Positions 17,388 to 25,231 of a stretch of DNA of 37,479 nucleotides are shown here, piece by piece. The first letter of the stretch is position 1; every line of letters begins with the position of its first letter. The DNA comes from an uncultured Bacteroidales bacterium. Lineage in GTDB: Bacteria; Bacteroidota; Bacteroidia; Bacteroidales; Bacteroidaceae. The notes under the pieces are model-generated. The model had not been told where the DNA came from. It saw nothing but the letters and a program-made list of their open reading frames with translations, and ran no database searches. The position numbers and the translations under genes were made by a program. The stretch spans positions 1 through 37,479 of the forward strand of contig CADAVI010000006.1 of NCBI GenBank assembly GCA_902791295.1. Direction: 5' to 3'.

Positions 17388-17796
17388 GGCAGCGGTCGCA
17401 GATGCCGCGCACCAGCACGTTGGTCTCCTCCGCACTGAACCCCTCCGGCACGGGAACGCGGGGCACGGGGACGTCGTGGAGGCAGATGGTGCGGTGGCAG
17501 CGCTCGCAATAGAAATGCACGTGCTCGTCATCGTCCCCTTCGGTGTGACGGCTCAGGCAGAGCTCATACTTGACAATGCCCTCGCCCGTCTCAATGGAAT
17601 GCACCAGATGATGCTCACGGAAGAGCGTCAGCACACGGAAAATGCTGGACTTGTCCAATGTCAGCAGGCTGTCCTCCAACTCCTTCACCGAAACGGGATG
17701 ACGCAGTGAAGCCAAAGTCTTCACGATAAGGAGCCTGTTGACCGTCGGCCTGATGCCGTGGCTCTCCAGCAATGAGGTATGGTCCTTCTTCTCCAT
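17377..17796 (-). CDS. Fur-family metal-responsive repressor
   Basis: This 139-residue DNA-binding regulator has the Fur winged helix: GIRPTVNRLLIVKTL near residue 14, then SKELEDSL-type and DKSSIFRVLTLF recognition-helix segments. The dimerisation half carries HVHFYCERCHRTICLHD and a final CDRC, giving the Cys4 structural zinc site (CERC and CDRC) seen in Zur and Fur proteins. Whether it senses zinc, iron or peroxide cannot be decided. It faces the metal-efflux permease tail-to-tail, and the inverted repeat at the permease promoter is a plausible target; no copy of that repeat lies at its own promoter. Confidence 0.9.
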   Translation of the reverse strand: MEKKDHTSLLESHGIRPTVNRLLIVKTLASLRHPVSVKELEDSLLTLDKSSIFRVLTLFREHHLVHSIETGEGIVKYELCLSRHTEGDDDEHVHFYCERCHRTICLHDVPVPRVPVPEGFSAEETNVLVRGICDRCLRL

Positions 17797-17813
17797 TTCG
17801 CGGATTTACCCCG

Positions 17814-17821
17814 CAAAGATA
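17814..17821 (-). promoter_or_regulatory. -7 box for the Fur-family gene
   Basis: TATCTTTG on the minus strand fits TAnnTTTG, 17 nt upstream of the ATG at 17796, giving a very short leader. Confidence 0.6.
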
Positions 17822-17896
17822 ACTAATTTTATCCTATATACCGCCGTTTTTCGCCAACTTTCATCGGAAAAGATTGCCTGTCTGCATTTTTATCCT

Positions 17897-17904
17897 TATC
17901 TTTG
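17897..17904 (+). promoter_or_regulatory. Promoter of the glutathione peroxidase gene
   Basis: TATCTTTG at 17897-17904 is preceded by TTG at 17874-17876 with a 20-nt spacer, fitting the Bacteroidetes -33/-7 arrangement. The ATG follows 31 nt downstream. Confidence 0.7.
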
Positions 17905-17935
17905 CAGCATAAAGCAAACAAAACAACATCACACA

Positions 17936-18571
17936 ATGAAAAGATTTCTCTTTTGTCTCGCTGCCGCTGCCGGTCTGCTCTCCCTGTCGGCCCGCACCGT
18001 TTACGATTTCAGCGTGAAGGACGCCGACGGCCGCACCGTCTCGCTCTCCCGCTACAAAGGCAAGGTGCTGCTCATCGTCAACACCGCCACACAATGCGGA
18101 TTCACGCCGCAGTACAAAGAACTGGAGGCCCTCTATCAAAACTATGCGAAAGACGGACTGGAGATTCTCGACTTCCCCTGCAACCAGTTCGGAGGCCAGG
18201 CGCCTGGCACGATGCAGGAGATACGTCAGTTTTGCACGGAAAAGTATGACACGCATTTTCCGCAGTTTGAAAAAATCGACGTCAACGGCAGCAACGCCTC
18301 GCCGCTCTTTACCCATCTCAAATCGCAAAAGGGATTCGGCGGCTTCGACCCCACCGACCGCATCGGGCAACTGCTGGACAAGATGCTCAGAGAGAAGAAT
18401 CCCGACTACGCCAAGTCGTCGGACATCATGTGGAACTTCACCAAGTTTCTGATTGACCGGGACGGCCGGGTCGCAAAACGCTACGAGCCGACGGAGAAAA
18501 TACTGGTTATTGAGGCTGACATCAGGAAATTTCTGCAACAACCGGCAAGCTCCAAGAAAAACAAACGCTAA
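17936..18571 (+). CDS. Exported glutathione peroxidase-family thiol peroxidase
   Basis: This 211-residue enzyme reduces hydroperoxides, probably using thioredoxin-like partners, as most bacterial Cys-type homologues do. A signal peptide covers about residues 1-19 (ending LSA), placing it in the periplasm. The peroxidatic Cys54 lies in NTATQCGFTPQ, the active-site Gln in FPCNQFGGQAPG (about 81-90), and the Trp and Asn in DIMWNFTKFL. The start at 17936 gives the signal peptide and follows a good promoter; a longer in-frame extension to 17738 would overlap the divergent fur promoter and is rejected. A 4Fe-4S protein gene follows 27 nt later. Confidence 0.92.
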   Translation: MKRFLFCLAAAAGLLSLSARTVYDFSVKDADGRTVSLSRYKGKVLLIVNTATQCGFTPQYKELEALYQNYAKDGLEILDFPCNQFGGQAPGTMQEIRQFCTEKYDTHFPQFEKIDVNGSNASPLFTHLKSQKGFGGFDPTDRIGQLLDKMLREKNPDYAKSSDIMWNFTKFLIDRDGRVAKRYEPTEKILVIEADIRKFLQQPASSKKNKR

Positions 18572-18598
18572 GCCCACTGTCCCACAATTCACACCCCA

Positions 18599-19291
18599 AT
18601 GGCACAAAAACGATTCCACCGCCACTTCCCCACCCCGGGCACTTCATTCTACTGGATTCTGTTCGTTTACCTCATCGTGGGATGGTTTTATCCCGCTGTC
18701 GGACTGATTGCCCTCATCTGCATGATAGGGCCCGTGGTCACCGCAATATGGCGCGGACGATACTGGTGCGGCCACTGCTGTCCCCGCGGCAATATGTACG
18801 ACCGACTGCTCTCCAAGTACTCTCCCCATCGCCCCATTCCGCGCTTTGTGCGCACCATAGGCTTTCGTCTCTTCATGGTGGTGTTTATCTTCAGCATGTT
18901 CGGCATCCAACTGAGTCGGGCCCGATGGAGCGAAGGCGGACTGGCCTTGTGGGGCGACATCGGCCGCGTGTTTTGGACTATTATACTCATCACGACCGTG
19001 GTCGGCGTGGTGTTGTCGTTTATCTATGCACCGCGCACCTGGTGCTCCTTCTGCCCCATGGGCACCATCTCCTCGTGGGTGGCGCCCAAAGGCGGCAAGC
19101 TGCCCTGCTGCTTCACGGCGGTCCGTGTGGCCGACACCTGCCAGATGAAGTGTAAAAGCTGCGCACGGGTCTGCCCCATGCAGCTCACGCCCTATGAATC
19201 GCGCGGGAAGAAGGAAGGCTACCTTCACCCCGATTGCCTCAAATGCGGCAAGTGCGTGCAGGCCTGCCCCACCAAAATTATGACGCTATGA
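18599..19291 (+). CDS. Membrane 4Fe-4S protein, NapH/FixG-like
   Basis: This 230-residue inner-membrane electron carrier has about four membrane helices. The NapH-type motif WCGHCCPRGNMYD lies near residue 57, and a second, TWCSFCPMGTISS, follows the last helix near 145. The C-terminus carries two iron-sulfur motifs, CQMKCKSCARVCPM and CLKCGKCVQACP. It shares ATGA with the next gene (4-nt overlap), so the two proteins are made together and may form an electron-transfer pair. The partner and the substrate are not identifiable. It lacks the Tat-like insert and extra ferredoxin half of the related protein at 11105-12577. Confidence 0.87.
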   Translation: MAQKRFHRHFPTPGTSFYWILFVYLIVGWFYPAVGLIALICMIGPVVTAIWRGRYWCGHCCPRGNMYDRLLSKYSPHRPIPRFVRTIGFRLFMVVFIFSMFGIQLSRARWSEGGLALWGDIGRVFWTIILITTVVGVVLSFIYAPRTWCSFCPMGTISSWVAPKGGKLPCCFTAVRVADTCQMKCKSCARVCPMQLTPYESRGKKEGYLHPDCLKCGKCVQACPTKIMTL

Positions 19292-20079
19292 TATTTTGCT
19301 TCTCCGGAACAGGCAACACCCGTTGGGCAGCGCAGCATCTGGCCGAAGCCACCGGCGAACGCCTAATCTTAATGACTGACGCAAATGTGTCCTACAGCCT
19401 CGCACGCGACGAGCGCATCGGTTTCTGCTTCCCTGTGCACGGATGGCAACCGCCGCGCCTGGTGAGGCGATTCATTCGCAGTCTCGCCCTGACTTCCGAA
19501 CAGGCGCTCGCCTCACACTACTGCTACGCGCTCGTCACCTGCGGCGACAGCATCGGGCTGACCATGGAGATGCTCAACGATGAACTCGCGAAAAAAGGGC
19601 TGTACGCCCACAGCACGTTCTCACTGGTGATGCCGGAAAGTTATGTCTGTCTGCCCTTCATGTACACCGACACACCGCAGCGCGAAAAAGAGAAAATCGA
19701 CAGAGCCGCCATTGACCTGGACAACTATGCGCGCCTCATCACCGGGCGCCGGAAAGGCGAGCATCACACCGTGCGCGGCTTCATGCCGTGGGTGCTCTCG
19801 CACGTCATCGGCGCCTACTTCAACAGCCGGATGATAACAGACCGGAAATTCACCGTAGATACGGAACAATGCATCCATTGCGGCCTGTGTGCAAAAGTGT
19901 GCCCGACAGGAGACATCCGAATGGCGGACAACGATGGAGGTGCTTCCTCACCGAAATGGATGCACGACGGACGCTGCACCTGTTGCCTCTCCTGCTACCA
20001 CCACTGCCCGCGCCATGCCATCAACTACGGGAACATCACCCGACGCCGTGGCCAATACTATTTCGGACACCCGCAATAG
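19288..20079 (+). CDS. EFR1-type flavodoxin-ferredoxin fusion
   Basis: This 263-residue cytoplasmic redox protein begins directly with FCFSGTGNTRWAA, the FMN-phosphate loop of flavodoxins (residues 3-15). The flavodoxin-like part continues through VTCGDSIG and YVCLPFMY. Two 4Fe-4S motifs follow in the C-terminal third: CIHCGLCAKVCPTG and CTCCLSCYHHCPRHAI. This order matches the EFR1 family of flavodoxin-ferredoxin fusions. The ATG at 19288 is chosen over 19234 because it places the flavodoxin loop at the N-terminus and overlaps the upstream stop codon. It probably passes electrons to the membrane protein encoded just before it (inference). Confidence 0.88.
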   Translation: MIFCFSGTGNTRWAAQHLAEATGERLILMTDANVSYSLARDERIGFCFPVHGWQPPRLVRRFIRSLALTSEQALASHYCYALVTCGDSIGLTMEMLNDELAKKGLYAHSTFSLVMPESYVCLPFMYTDTPQREKEKIDRAAIDLDNYARLITGRRKGEHHTVRGFMPWVLSHVIGAYFNSRMITDRKFTVDTEQCIHCGLCAKVCPTGDIRMADNDGGASSPKWMHDGRCTCCLSCYHHCPRHAINYGNITRRRGQYYFGHPQ

Positions 20080-20092
20080 AGCGGATGTCCGA
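20063..20092. terminator. Possible bidirectional hairpin between convergent genes
   Basis: An 11-bp stem with one mismatch (20064-20074 with 20081-20091, CGGACACCCGC) spans the stop codon of the EFR1-type gene. There is no clear T-tract on either side, so termination is uncertain. Confidence 0.35.
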
Positions 20093-20115
20093 TGTCTGTC
20101 ACAAATAAAAGATGC

Positions 20116-20337
20116 CTAATACTCGTCCTCGTTGAAGAGGAAATCCTCCTTTGTGGGATAGTCCGGCCAGAGATCCTCAATATTCTCGTAAATCTCACCT
20201 TCATCTTCCATCTCCTCAAGATTCTCTATCACCTCGAGAGGAGCTCCGCTGCGCACGGCGTAGTCAATAAGCTCCTCACGGGTTGCAGGCCAGGGAGCAT
20301 CTTCGAGCTTAGAGGCCAATTCCAATGTCCAATACAT
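20116..20337 (-). CDS. Small acidic DUF2795 protein
   Basis: This 73-residue acidic protein has the DUF2795 pattern: PATREELIDYAVRSGAP, followed by EVIENLEEMEDEGEIYENIE and the ending DYPTKEDFLFNEDEY. Members of this family have no established role in bacteria that I can name. It lies 57 nt downstream of the methyltransferase-like gene on the same strand; that gap is AT-rich, with no TAnnTTTG box, so it may be transcribed from upstream. There is no signal peptide or membrane segment, so it should be cytoplasmic. Confidence 0.85.
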   Translation of the reverse strand: MYWTLELASKLEDAPWPATREELIDYAVRSGAPLEVIENLEEMEDEGEIYENIEDLWPDYPTKEDFLFNEDEY

Positions 20338-20394
20338 AATGTTTGTGCTTTTCTATGAAATATTTATGTTAATTATACTCTTATTATGAGATGT

Positions 20395-20835
20395 CTACCA
20401 ATTGACGATATAGTTTTGCTTGGTCAGTTCCGGGTCAAACAATGCAATGCCAAAGTCGTAAAGGTCAAAAGTGACCCGGGTGCGTCCATCCTTCCGAATG
20501 CGCTGCCAGGCCACTCTGTTGTCCTGCAGGTGGTCTAACACCAACATGGCATCGGGCGAGAGTTGCTTAGCCACATCAACACTCCACGACATCGCGTGAA
20601 TGAAGGGGCGGTCTCCGCACCAGTTCTTCAAGCGAAACAGCAAACGCTCACGCTTGCGCTTGACCATACGCTGCCAGCAATTGCCCCTGAGTTCCTTTTC
20701 AATATCATCGTAAGCATAGTAGTGGTTGCTTTCATAGATGACGTCACGCAAAAAGGTGTAGGCAAACGGAGAATGCACACCGTAGCCCTTGCGATGACGA
20801 AAACGCCGAAGCCATATCAACGGATGGTGTATCAT
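20395..20835 (-). CDS. Short methyltransferase-like protein lacking the SAM-binding core
   Basis: The 146-residue product starts with MIHHPLIWLRRF and then RHRKGYGVHSPFAYTFLRDV, which resembles the N-terminus of a Bacteroidales SAM-dependent methyltransferase family of about 250 residues. The end (WQRIRKDGRTRVTFDLYDFG to TKQNYIVNW) resembles that family's C-terminus. The central Rossmann segment with the glycine-rich SAM motif is not visible, so it is probably not a working methyltransferase. The ATG at 20835 shares ATGA with the potassium-channel stop (4-nt overlap). A longer start at 20925 would lie inside the channel gene. The family assignment is from memory of homologues. Confidence 0.7.
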   Translation of the reverse strand: MIHHPLIWLRRFRHRKGYGVHSPFAYTFLRDVIYESNHYYAYDDIEKELRGNCWQRMVKRKRERLLFRLKNWCGDRPFIHAMSWSVDVAKQLSPDAMLVLDHLQDNRVAWQRIRKDGRTRVTFDLYDFGIALFDPELTKQNYIVNW

Positions 20836-21704
20836 GAGGAAACGCTGTGACGAGATTGCTGCGGCAGCCCGCAATGAGGACAGAAGTTCATGTCGTCGCT
20901 GACGGGCGACCCGCACTCGGGACATTTGGGGCCGACGGCGTCAAAGATATGGCGGTCGTGAATGAACTGAGCGGAAACAATGCCGGTCGGCACCGCCAGG
21001 ATGGTGTAGCCAAGAAGCATCACCAGCATCGAGAGCATACGCCCGAGCGGCGTGGCGGGAGCGATGTCGCCATAGCCCACCGTCGTCATCGTCACAACCG
21101 CCCAGTAAATGCTCGACGGGATGTCGCGGAACTGCGAGTCCGGCCGGCCTCCCTCTATCATAAACATCAGCGTCCCGAGGGAAATCACCATGATGACAAC
21201 GAAGAGGAAGAATACCATTATCTTGCGGGAGGAGAGGATAAGGGAGCGCATCAGGCGGTCGCCCTCTTCAAGGAAAGAGAAGAGTTTGAACACACGGAAC
21301 ACACGGATGAGACGGAACGTGCGCACAATCATCAGATAGCGCACCGGACCGAAAAACCATCCGATGTAGAGCGGCAATGTGGCCAGCAAATCTACAATGC
21401 CGAAGAAAGAGAATATGTAGCGACGCGGCTCATGCGAACACCAGATGCGGCAGAGATACTCCAGGGTGAAGAAGAATGTGAAGGCATACTCCATCACCTC
21501 AAACACCTTCTTGAGGACGGGCGGGAGTCCCTGCATGCTCTCCACCACCACCAGGAGAATGGACAGCACAATGGCCCACAGCAACACCACATCGAACAGT
21601 TTTCCTGCCGGTGTGTCGCTATAGAAGATGATGCGATAGACGCGCGCCTTCAGCTTGCTCAAATGCTCTTCATTACCTGCCCTAAAGTACTCTGCAAACC
21701 TCAT
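20832..21704 (-). CDS. Voltage-gated-type potassium channel with C-terminal zinc ribbon
   Basis: This 290-residue inner-membrane ion channel of the six-helix type has an arginine-rich S4-like helix (VRTFRLIRVFRVFKLF, about 127-142), a pore helix and the selectivity filter TTVGYGD at 197-203. After the last helix there is a Cys4 zinc ribbon, CPECG and CPHCG, at 251-268. Potassium selectivity follows from the filter; gating is not known. It lies 1 nt after glmM and overlaps the next gene by 4 nt, so it belongs to the glmM transcription unit. Confidence 0.92.
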   Translation of the reverse strand: MRFAEYFRAGNEEHLSKLKARVYRIIFYSDTPAGKLFDVVLLWAIVLSILLVVVESMQGLPPVLKKVFEVMEYAFTFFFTLEYLCRIWCSHEPRRYIFSFFGIVDLLATLPLYIGWFFGPVRYLMIVRTFRLIRVFRVFKLFSFLEEGDRLMRSLILSSRKIMVFFLFVVIMVISLGTLMFMIEGGRPDSQFRDIPSSIYWAVVTMTTVGYGDIAPATPLGRMLSMLVMLLGYTILAVPTGIVSAQFIHDRHIFDAVGPKCPECGSPVSDDMNFCPHCGLPQQSRHSVSS

Positions 21705-21705
21705 T

Positions 21706-23103
21706 TTATTGGAAGGAATAGACCACGTCCATTATTTTTTTGCCGATTTCGTCGGCAGCCTCCATCGTTGAAGCCTCGGAATAAACTCGGACAATCGGCT
21801 CCGTGTTCGACTTGCGCAGATGCACCCAACGGTCGGGGAAGTCAATCTTCACGCCGTCGATATCGGTGACGCTGACACCGGGCTCGCTCTCGTACATGGA
21901 TTTCACCTTACGCAAAATGGCATCCACGTCCGTATCGGGCGTGAGATCTATGCGGTTTTTAGCAATCTGATAGGACGGGTATGTGGCACGCAGTTCACTG
22001 GTTTTCATTCCTCGCTTGGCCAGGTAAGTCAGGATGAGCGCTATACCCACAAGCGCATCGCGGCCGCTGTGGGCTGCAGGATAAATGACACCGCCGTTGC
22101 CTTCGCCGCCGATGACGGCATGGGTCTCCTTCATCTTCGTCACCACATTGACCTCGCCGACGGCCGCTGCCGTATAGCGACAGCCGGGGAAACGCTCCGT
22201 GACATCCCGCAGCGCGCGTGTAGAAGAGAGGTTGGACACCGTGTTACCGGGTGTGTGCTGCAGGATGTAGTCGGCAACGGTGACAAGCGTGTATTCCTCG
22301 CCGTACATAGTGCCGTCCTCGCAGAAAAGAGCCAAACGATCCACATCGGGGTCAACGACGAAACCGATGTCCTGTCCGCCCTTCTGCATGAGGGCCTTGA
22401 TGTCGCCGAGATTTTTCTCCAAGGGTTCGGGGTTATGCTGAAAATCGCCGGTAGGCTCCGTATAGAGTCCGGTGACATGGCGCACGCCGAGTTGCTCAAA
22501 CAGCTTGGGCAGGATGATGCCGCCAACGGAATTGACCGCATCAAAAGCCACGTGGAAGTCGGCTTTCCGGACAGCCTCCACATCGACCAAATCCAAACCG
22601 AGTACCATATCAATATGTTTCTGGTCGTAGCTGTTGTCCTCGCGGTAGCTTCCCAGATGATCGACATCGGCATAGGTGAAGTCTTCTGCCTCTGCTATGC
22701 GCAGCACTTCCTCTCCTTCCTTCTTATTCAGGAACTCACCTTCGTTGTTGAGCAACTTCAATGCATTCCATTGGCGGGGATTGTGAGACGCCGTGAGGAT
22801 GATGCCGCCATCGGCACCTTCCATCGTGACAGCCACCTCCGTGGTGGGGGTGGAGGCAAAGCCGATATTGACCACATCGAAGCCCATGCCCATCAGGGTG
22901 CCGCACACCACATTCTTCACCATCTCGCCGGAAATACGGGCATCGCGTCCCACGACAATCTTGTTGGAGCCATTCGGACGAGTGCGGCGTATGAGCGTGG
23001 CATAAGCCGAGGTGAACTTGACAATATCGAGCGGGTTTAAAGTGTCACCCGCAGCACCTCCAATGGTGCCGCGGATGCCGGAAATAGACTTAATTAAAGT
23101 CAT
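21706..23103 (-). CDS. glmM: Phosphoglucosamine mutase (phosphohexomutase family)
   Basis: The enzyme converts glucosamine-6-phosphate to glucosamine-1-phosphate on the route to UDP-N-acetylglucosamine for peptidoglycan and LPS. The 465-residue protein has the full alpha-D-phosphohexomutase set: the phosphorylated Ser106 in TASHNP, the Mg-binding DPDVDR at 251-256, the sugar-binding GEGNGG at about 333-338 and the phosphate-binding RKSNTEPIVRVYSEA near the end. In Bacteroidales such proteins are generally assigned to GlmM; phosphomannomutase is the alternative. It begins 24 nt after the GH51 stop codon with no promoter box in between, so it may be transcribed with that glycosidase. Confidence 0.88.
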   Translation of the reverse strand: MTLIKSISGIRGTIGGAAGDTLNPLDIVKFTSAYATLIRRTRPNGSNKIVVGRDARISGEMVKNVVCGTLMGMGFDVVNIGFASTPTTEVAVTMEGADGGIILTASHNPRQWNALKLLNNEGEFLNKKEGEEVLRIAEAEDFTYADVDHLGSYREDNSYDQKHIDMVLGLDLVDVEAVRKADFHVAFDAVNSVGGIILPKLFEQLGVRHVTGLYTEPTGDFQHNPEPLEKNLGDIKALMQKGGQDIGFVVDPDVDRLALFCEDGTMYGEEYTLVTVADYILQHTPGNTVSNLSSTRALRDVTERFPGCRYTAAAVGEVNVVTKMKETHAVIGGEGNGGVIYPAAHSGRDALVGIALILTYLAKRGMKTSELRATYPSYQIAKNRIDLTPDTDVDAILRKVKSMYESEPGVSVTDIDGVKIDFPDRWVHLRKSNTEPIVRVYSEASTMEAADEIGKKIMDVVYSFQ

Positions 23104-23127
23104 AAGGCGAAAATAATTTGATACAAT

Positions 23128-25107
23128 TTACTTCTCTGCTATTATTACAATGAAATTCTTGGCAGGAACATTCAGACTGATGCTCGTGCCGTCGGCCTTG
23201 AGCACGCTCTCCTGGGGAACGATGGCATTGGGATTATCCACCGTATTCTCCAAGTCGTAATCGGAAAGGTCGAGCGTGATAGACTTCACAGCACCGATTT
23301 TCTTGATGCCCTTGAGGTCGATGCGCACGGTCTCGGCCTTCTCCTGAGTGTTGACCACCTTTACAATATACTGACCCTTCTTGCTGTCAAGACAGGCCTG
23401 GGCAAAGACGCCGTCCTCACCCTTCGGAGTGGGATTGGAGAGAGAGGTGGCGAGCACGTTGGTACCCTTGTTCTGAGAGAAGAGGGCCTGCACCCAATAA
23501 GAGGCGGTGCGGGCAGAACGCAGGTTGTCGTACCAAATGGCATCGGGACGCCACTGCCAGCCCTTCACATGAGCAAAGAGGGGAGCATAGGTGGCCATGT
23601 GCACCACGTCGGCATTCTTCTCCAGGTTCAGCATGAAAGCAGCCTCGTAGATGGAAGCGCCGGCATGATTATACTTCTTGCCCTTGTCGTGGCAGGCATA
23701 CTCACCGGCAAAGACCTTCGGGCCCTTGCGGTCGTACTCATCGTAGCGGTTCATCTGATTCTTGAACCAGTCGATGTTGCGATAGAAATGCTCATCGACC
23801 AAATCAACCTTCTGCTCCTTCATGGCCTCCCAGCCGATGTCGAAGTTATGACCCTCGGAGTCGGGGCCGGAAGTGCCGATAATCTTGATTTCAGGATGTG
23901 CCTTGCGCACGGCGTCGGCCACAATCTTCACACGCTTGAAGTAGGGCTCGGCCCATTGCTCGTTGCCAATGCCGAGGAACTTGAGGTTGAACGGAGCGGG
24001 ATGACCCATCTCTGCACGCAGTTTGCCCCACTTGGTGTTGACGTCGCCGTTGGCAAACTCAATCAGGTCGTTGCAGTCGTCGATGAAAGGCTTCAGGCCG
24101 GCCTCAGTGGCAGGAGCGTGGGCGTCCTCACCGTTCTGGAACTGACACACCATGCCGACATTGAGCACGGGGAGAGGCTCCGAACCAATCTCCTCCGACA
24201 ACAGGAAATACTCGTAGAAGCCGAGACCGTAGGACTGGAAATAGTCAGGATAGTAGCGATAGGTGAAGGTGGACTCCCAACGGTTCTTGTTGAGGGGACG
24301 GTTCTCCACCGGGCCCACCGTATTCTTCCACTGGTAGCGGGTGTCCATTGTGGCACCTTCCACAATGCAGCCGCCGGGGAAGCGGAACACGCCCGGACGC
24401 ATGTCGTAAAGCGCCTGAGCCAGGTCCTTGCGCATACCGTTCTCATGACCCATCCAGGTGTCCACGGGGAAGAGCGAGATATGCTCCACATCCATCACGC
24501 CGTCGCCGTTGCGGCCCTTTTCCGAACAGAGGAAGAGGCGCAGGTTGGCATCCTGCATGTTGCGGGGAGACTTGAGCACCACGGAATACTTCTTCCACTC
24601 GGAAGAGGTCACCTTAATATCCTTCGAAACGAACTCCTGGTGCTCCTCCAGGCCGTATTCGTTAATCAACTGGACACGCAACGTCTGGGCCTTTCCTTCG
24701 GGAACACGGGCCCACACGCTGAAACGGTATTCAGCATCACGCTTCAGACCGATGCCGAAGAAGCCTTCGTTCTGAAGACCGGTCCACATGTCGTTGTGGC
24801 CGGCACAGGAGAGACGCACGTAATGGGGATTCTTGTCGAACGGGCCGTCGTTTTTCACCTCAACCTTACCGAAAGCCTGCCATCCCATAAGATGGTCGGG
24901 AGAGAATTCGAAAGAACGGTTTTTCACCAACTCGCCGTAAAGACCGCCGTCAGCAGCATAGTTGATATCCTCGAAGAAGATACCGTACATCGTGGGCTGA
25001 ATCGCACTGCCGGGCTTGGCTGCCTCGACAGTCACCACATTGTCCTGAGCCGCAACGGGCATCACCGCCGAAAAAGCAGCACAAAGAAACAAATTCTTTA
25101 ATTTCAT
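23128..25107 (-). CDS. Secreted GH51 alpha-L-arabinofuranosidase (second copy)
   Basis: This 659-residue enzyme releases terminal arabinofuranose. It has a signal peptide (about 1-20, ending VAA before QD), then GIFFEDINYAADGGLYGELV at 42-61, a carbohydrate-binding-like beta region at about 65-215, and the catalytic barrel with acid/base Glu383 in FLGIGNEQW and nucleophile Glu469 in VFAGEYACHDKG. The C-terminal domain ends in NFIVIIAEK. An extension to 25329 would run over the holB promoter and give no signal peptide, so the ATG at 25107 is used. It is clearly paralogous to the 6885-8861 protein but differs in the residues after the acid/base, so specificities may differ. glmM follows closely. 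Confidence 0.93.
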   Translation of the reverse strand: MKLKNLFLCAAFSAVMPVAAQDNVVTVEAAKPGSAIQPTMYGIFFEDINYAADGGLYGELVKNRSFEFSPDHLMGWQAFGKVEVKNDGPFDKNPHYVRLSCAGHNDMWTGLQNEGFFGIGLKRDAEYRFSVWARVPEGKAQTLRVQLINEYGLEEHQEFVSKDIKVTSSEWKKYSVVLKSPRNMQDANLRLFLCSEKGRNGDGVMDVEHISLFPVDTWMGHENGMRKDLAQALYDMRPGVFRFPGGCIVEGATMDTRYQWKNTVGPVENRPLNKNRWESTFTYRYYPDYFQSYGLGFYEYFLLSEEIGSEPLPVLNVGMVCQFQNGEDAHAPATEAGLKPFIDDCNDLIEFANGDVNTKWGKLRAEMGHPAPFNLKFLGIGNEQWAEPYFKRVKIVADAVRKAHPEIKIIGTSGPDSEGHNFDIGWEAMKEQKVDLVDEHFYRNIDWFKNQMNRYDEYDRKGPKVFAGEYACHDKGKKYNHAGASIYEAAFMLNLEKNADVVHMATYAPLFAHVKGWQWRPDAIWYDNLRSARTASYWVQALFSQNKGTNVLATSLSNPTPKGEDGVFAQACLDSKKGQYIVKVVNTQEKAETVRIDLKGIKKIGAVKSITLDLSDYDLENTVDNPNAIVPQESVLKADGTSISLNVPAKNFIVIIAEK

Positions 25108-25143
25108 GATATTTATTTTAGTGTTTATGTGTCTACAACGTCC

Positions 25144-25151
25144 CAAATATA
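25144..25151 (-). promoter_or_regulatory. -7 box for the second GH51 gene
   Basis: TATATTTG on the minus strand matches TAnnTTTG, 36 nt upstream of the ATG at 25107. A TTG about 22 nt further upstream is a possible -33 element. Confidence 0.6.
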
Positions 25152-25192
25152 TAAAAAAGTTGAGAGTTGCCGCCAACACGTCAGAAGTTTTT

Positions 25193-25223
25193 TTTGGAAA
25201 TAAGTGTTTTTTTTGTATTTTTG
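25193..25223 (+). promoter_or_regulatory. Consensus promoter of holB
   Basis: TTTG at 25193-25196, a 19-nt spacer and TATTTTTG at 25216-25223 form the best Bacteroidetes promoter in the window. The holB ATG is at 25232, only 8 nt after the -7 box, predicting a leaderless or nearly leaderless message. Confidence 0.8.
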
Positions 25224-25231
25224 CACACGAA

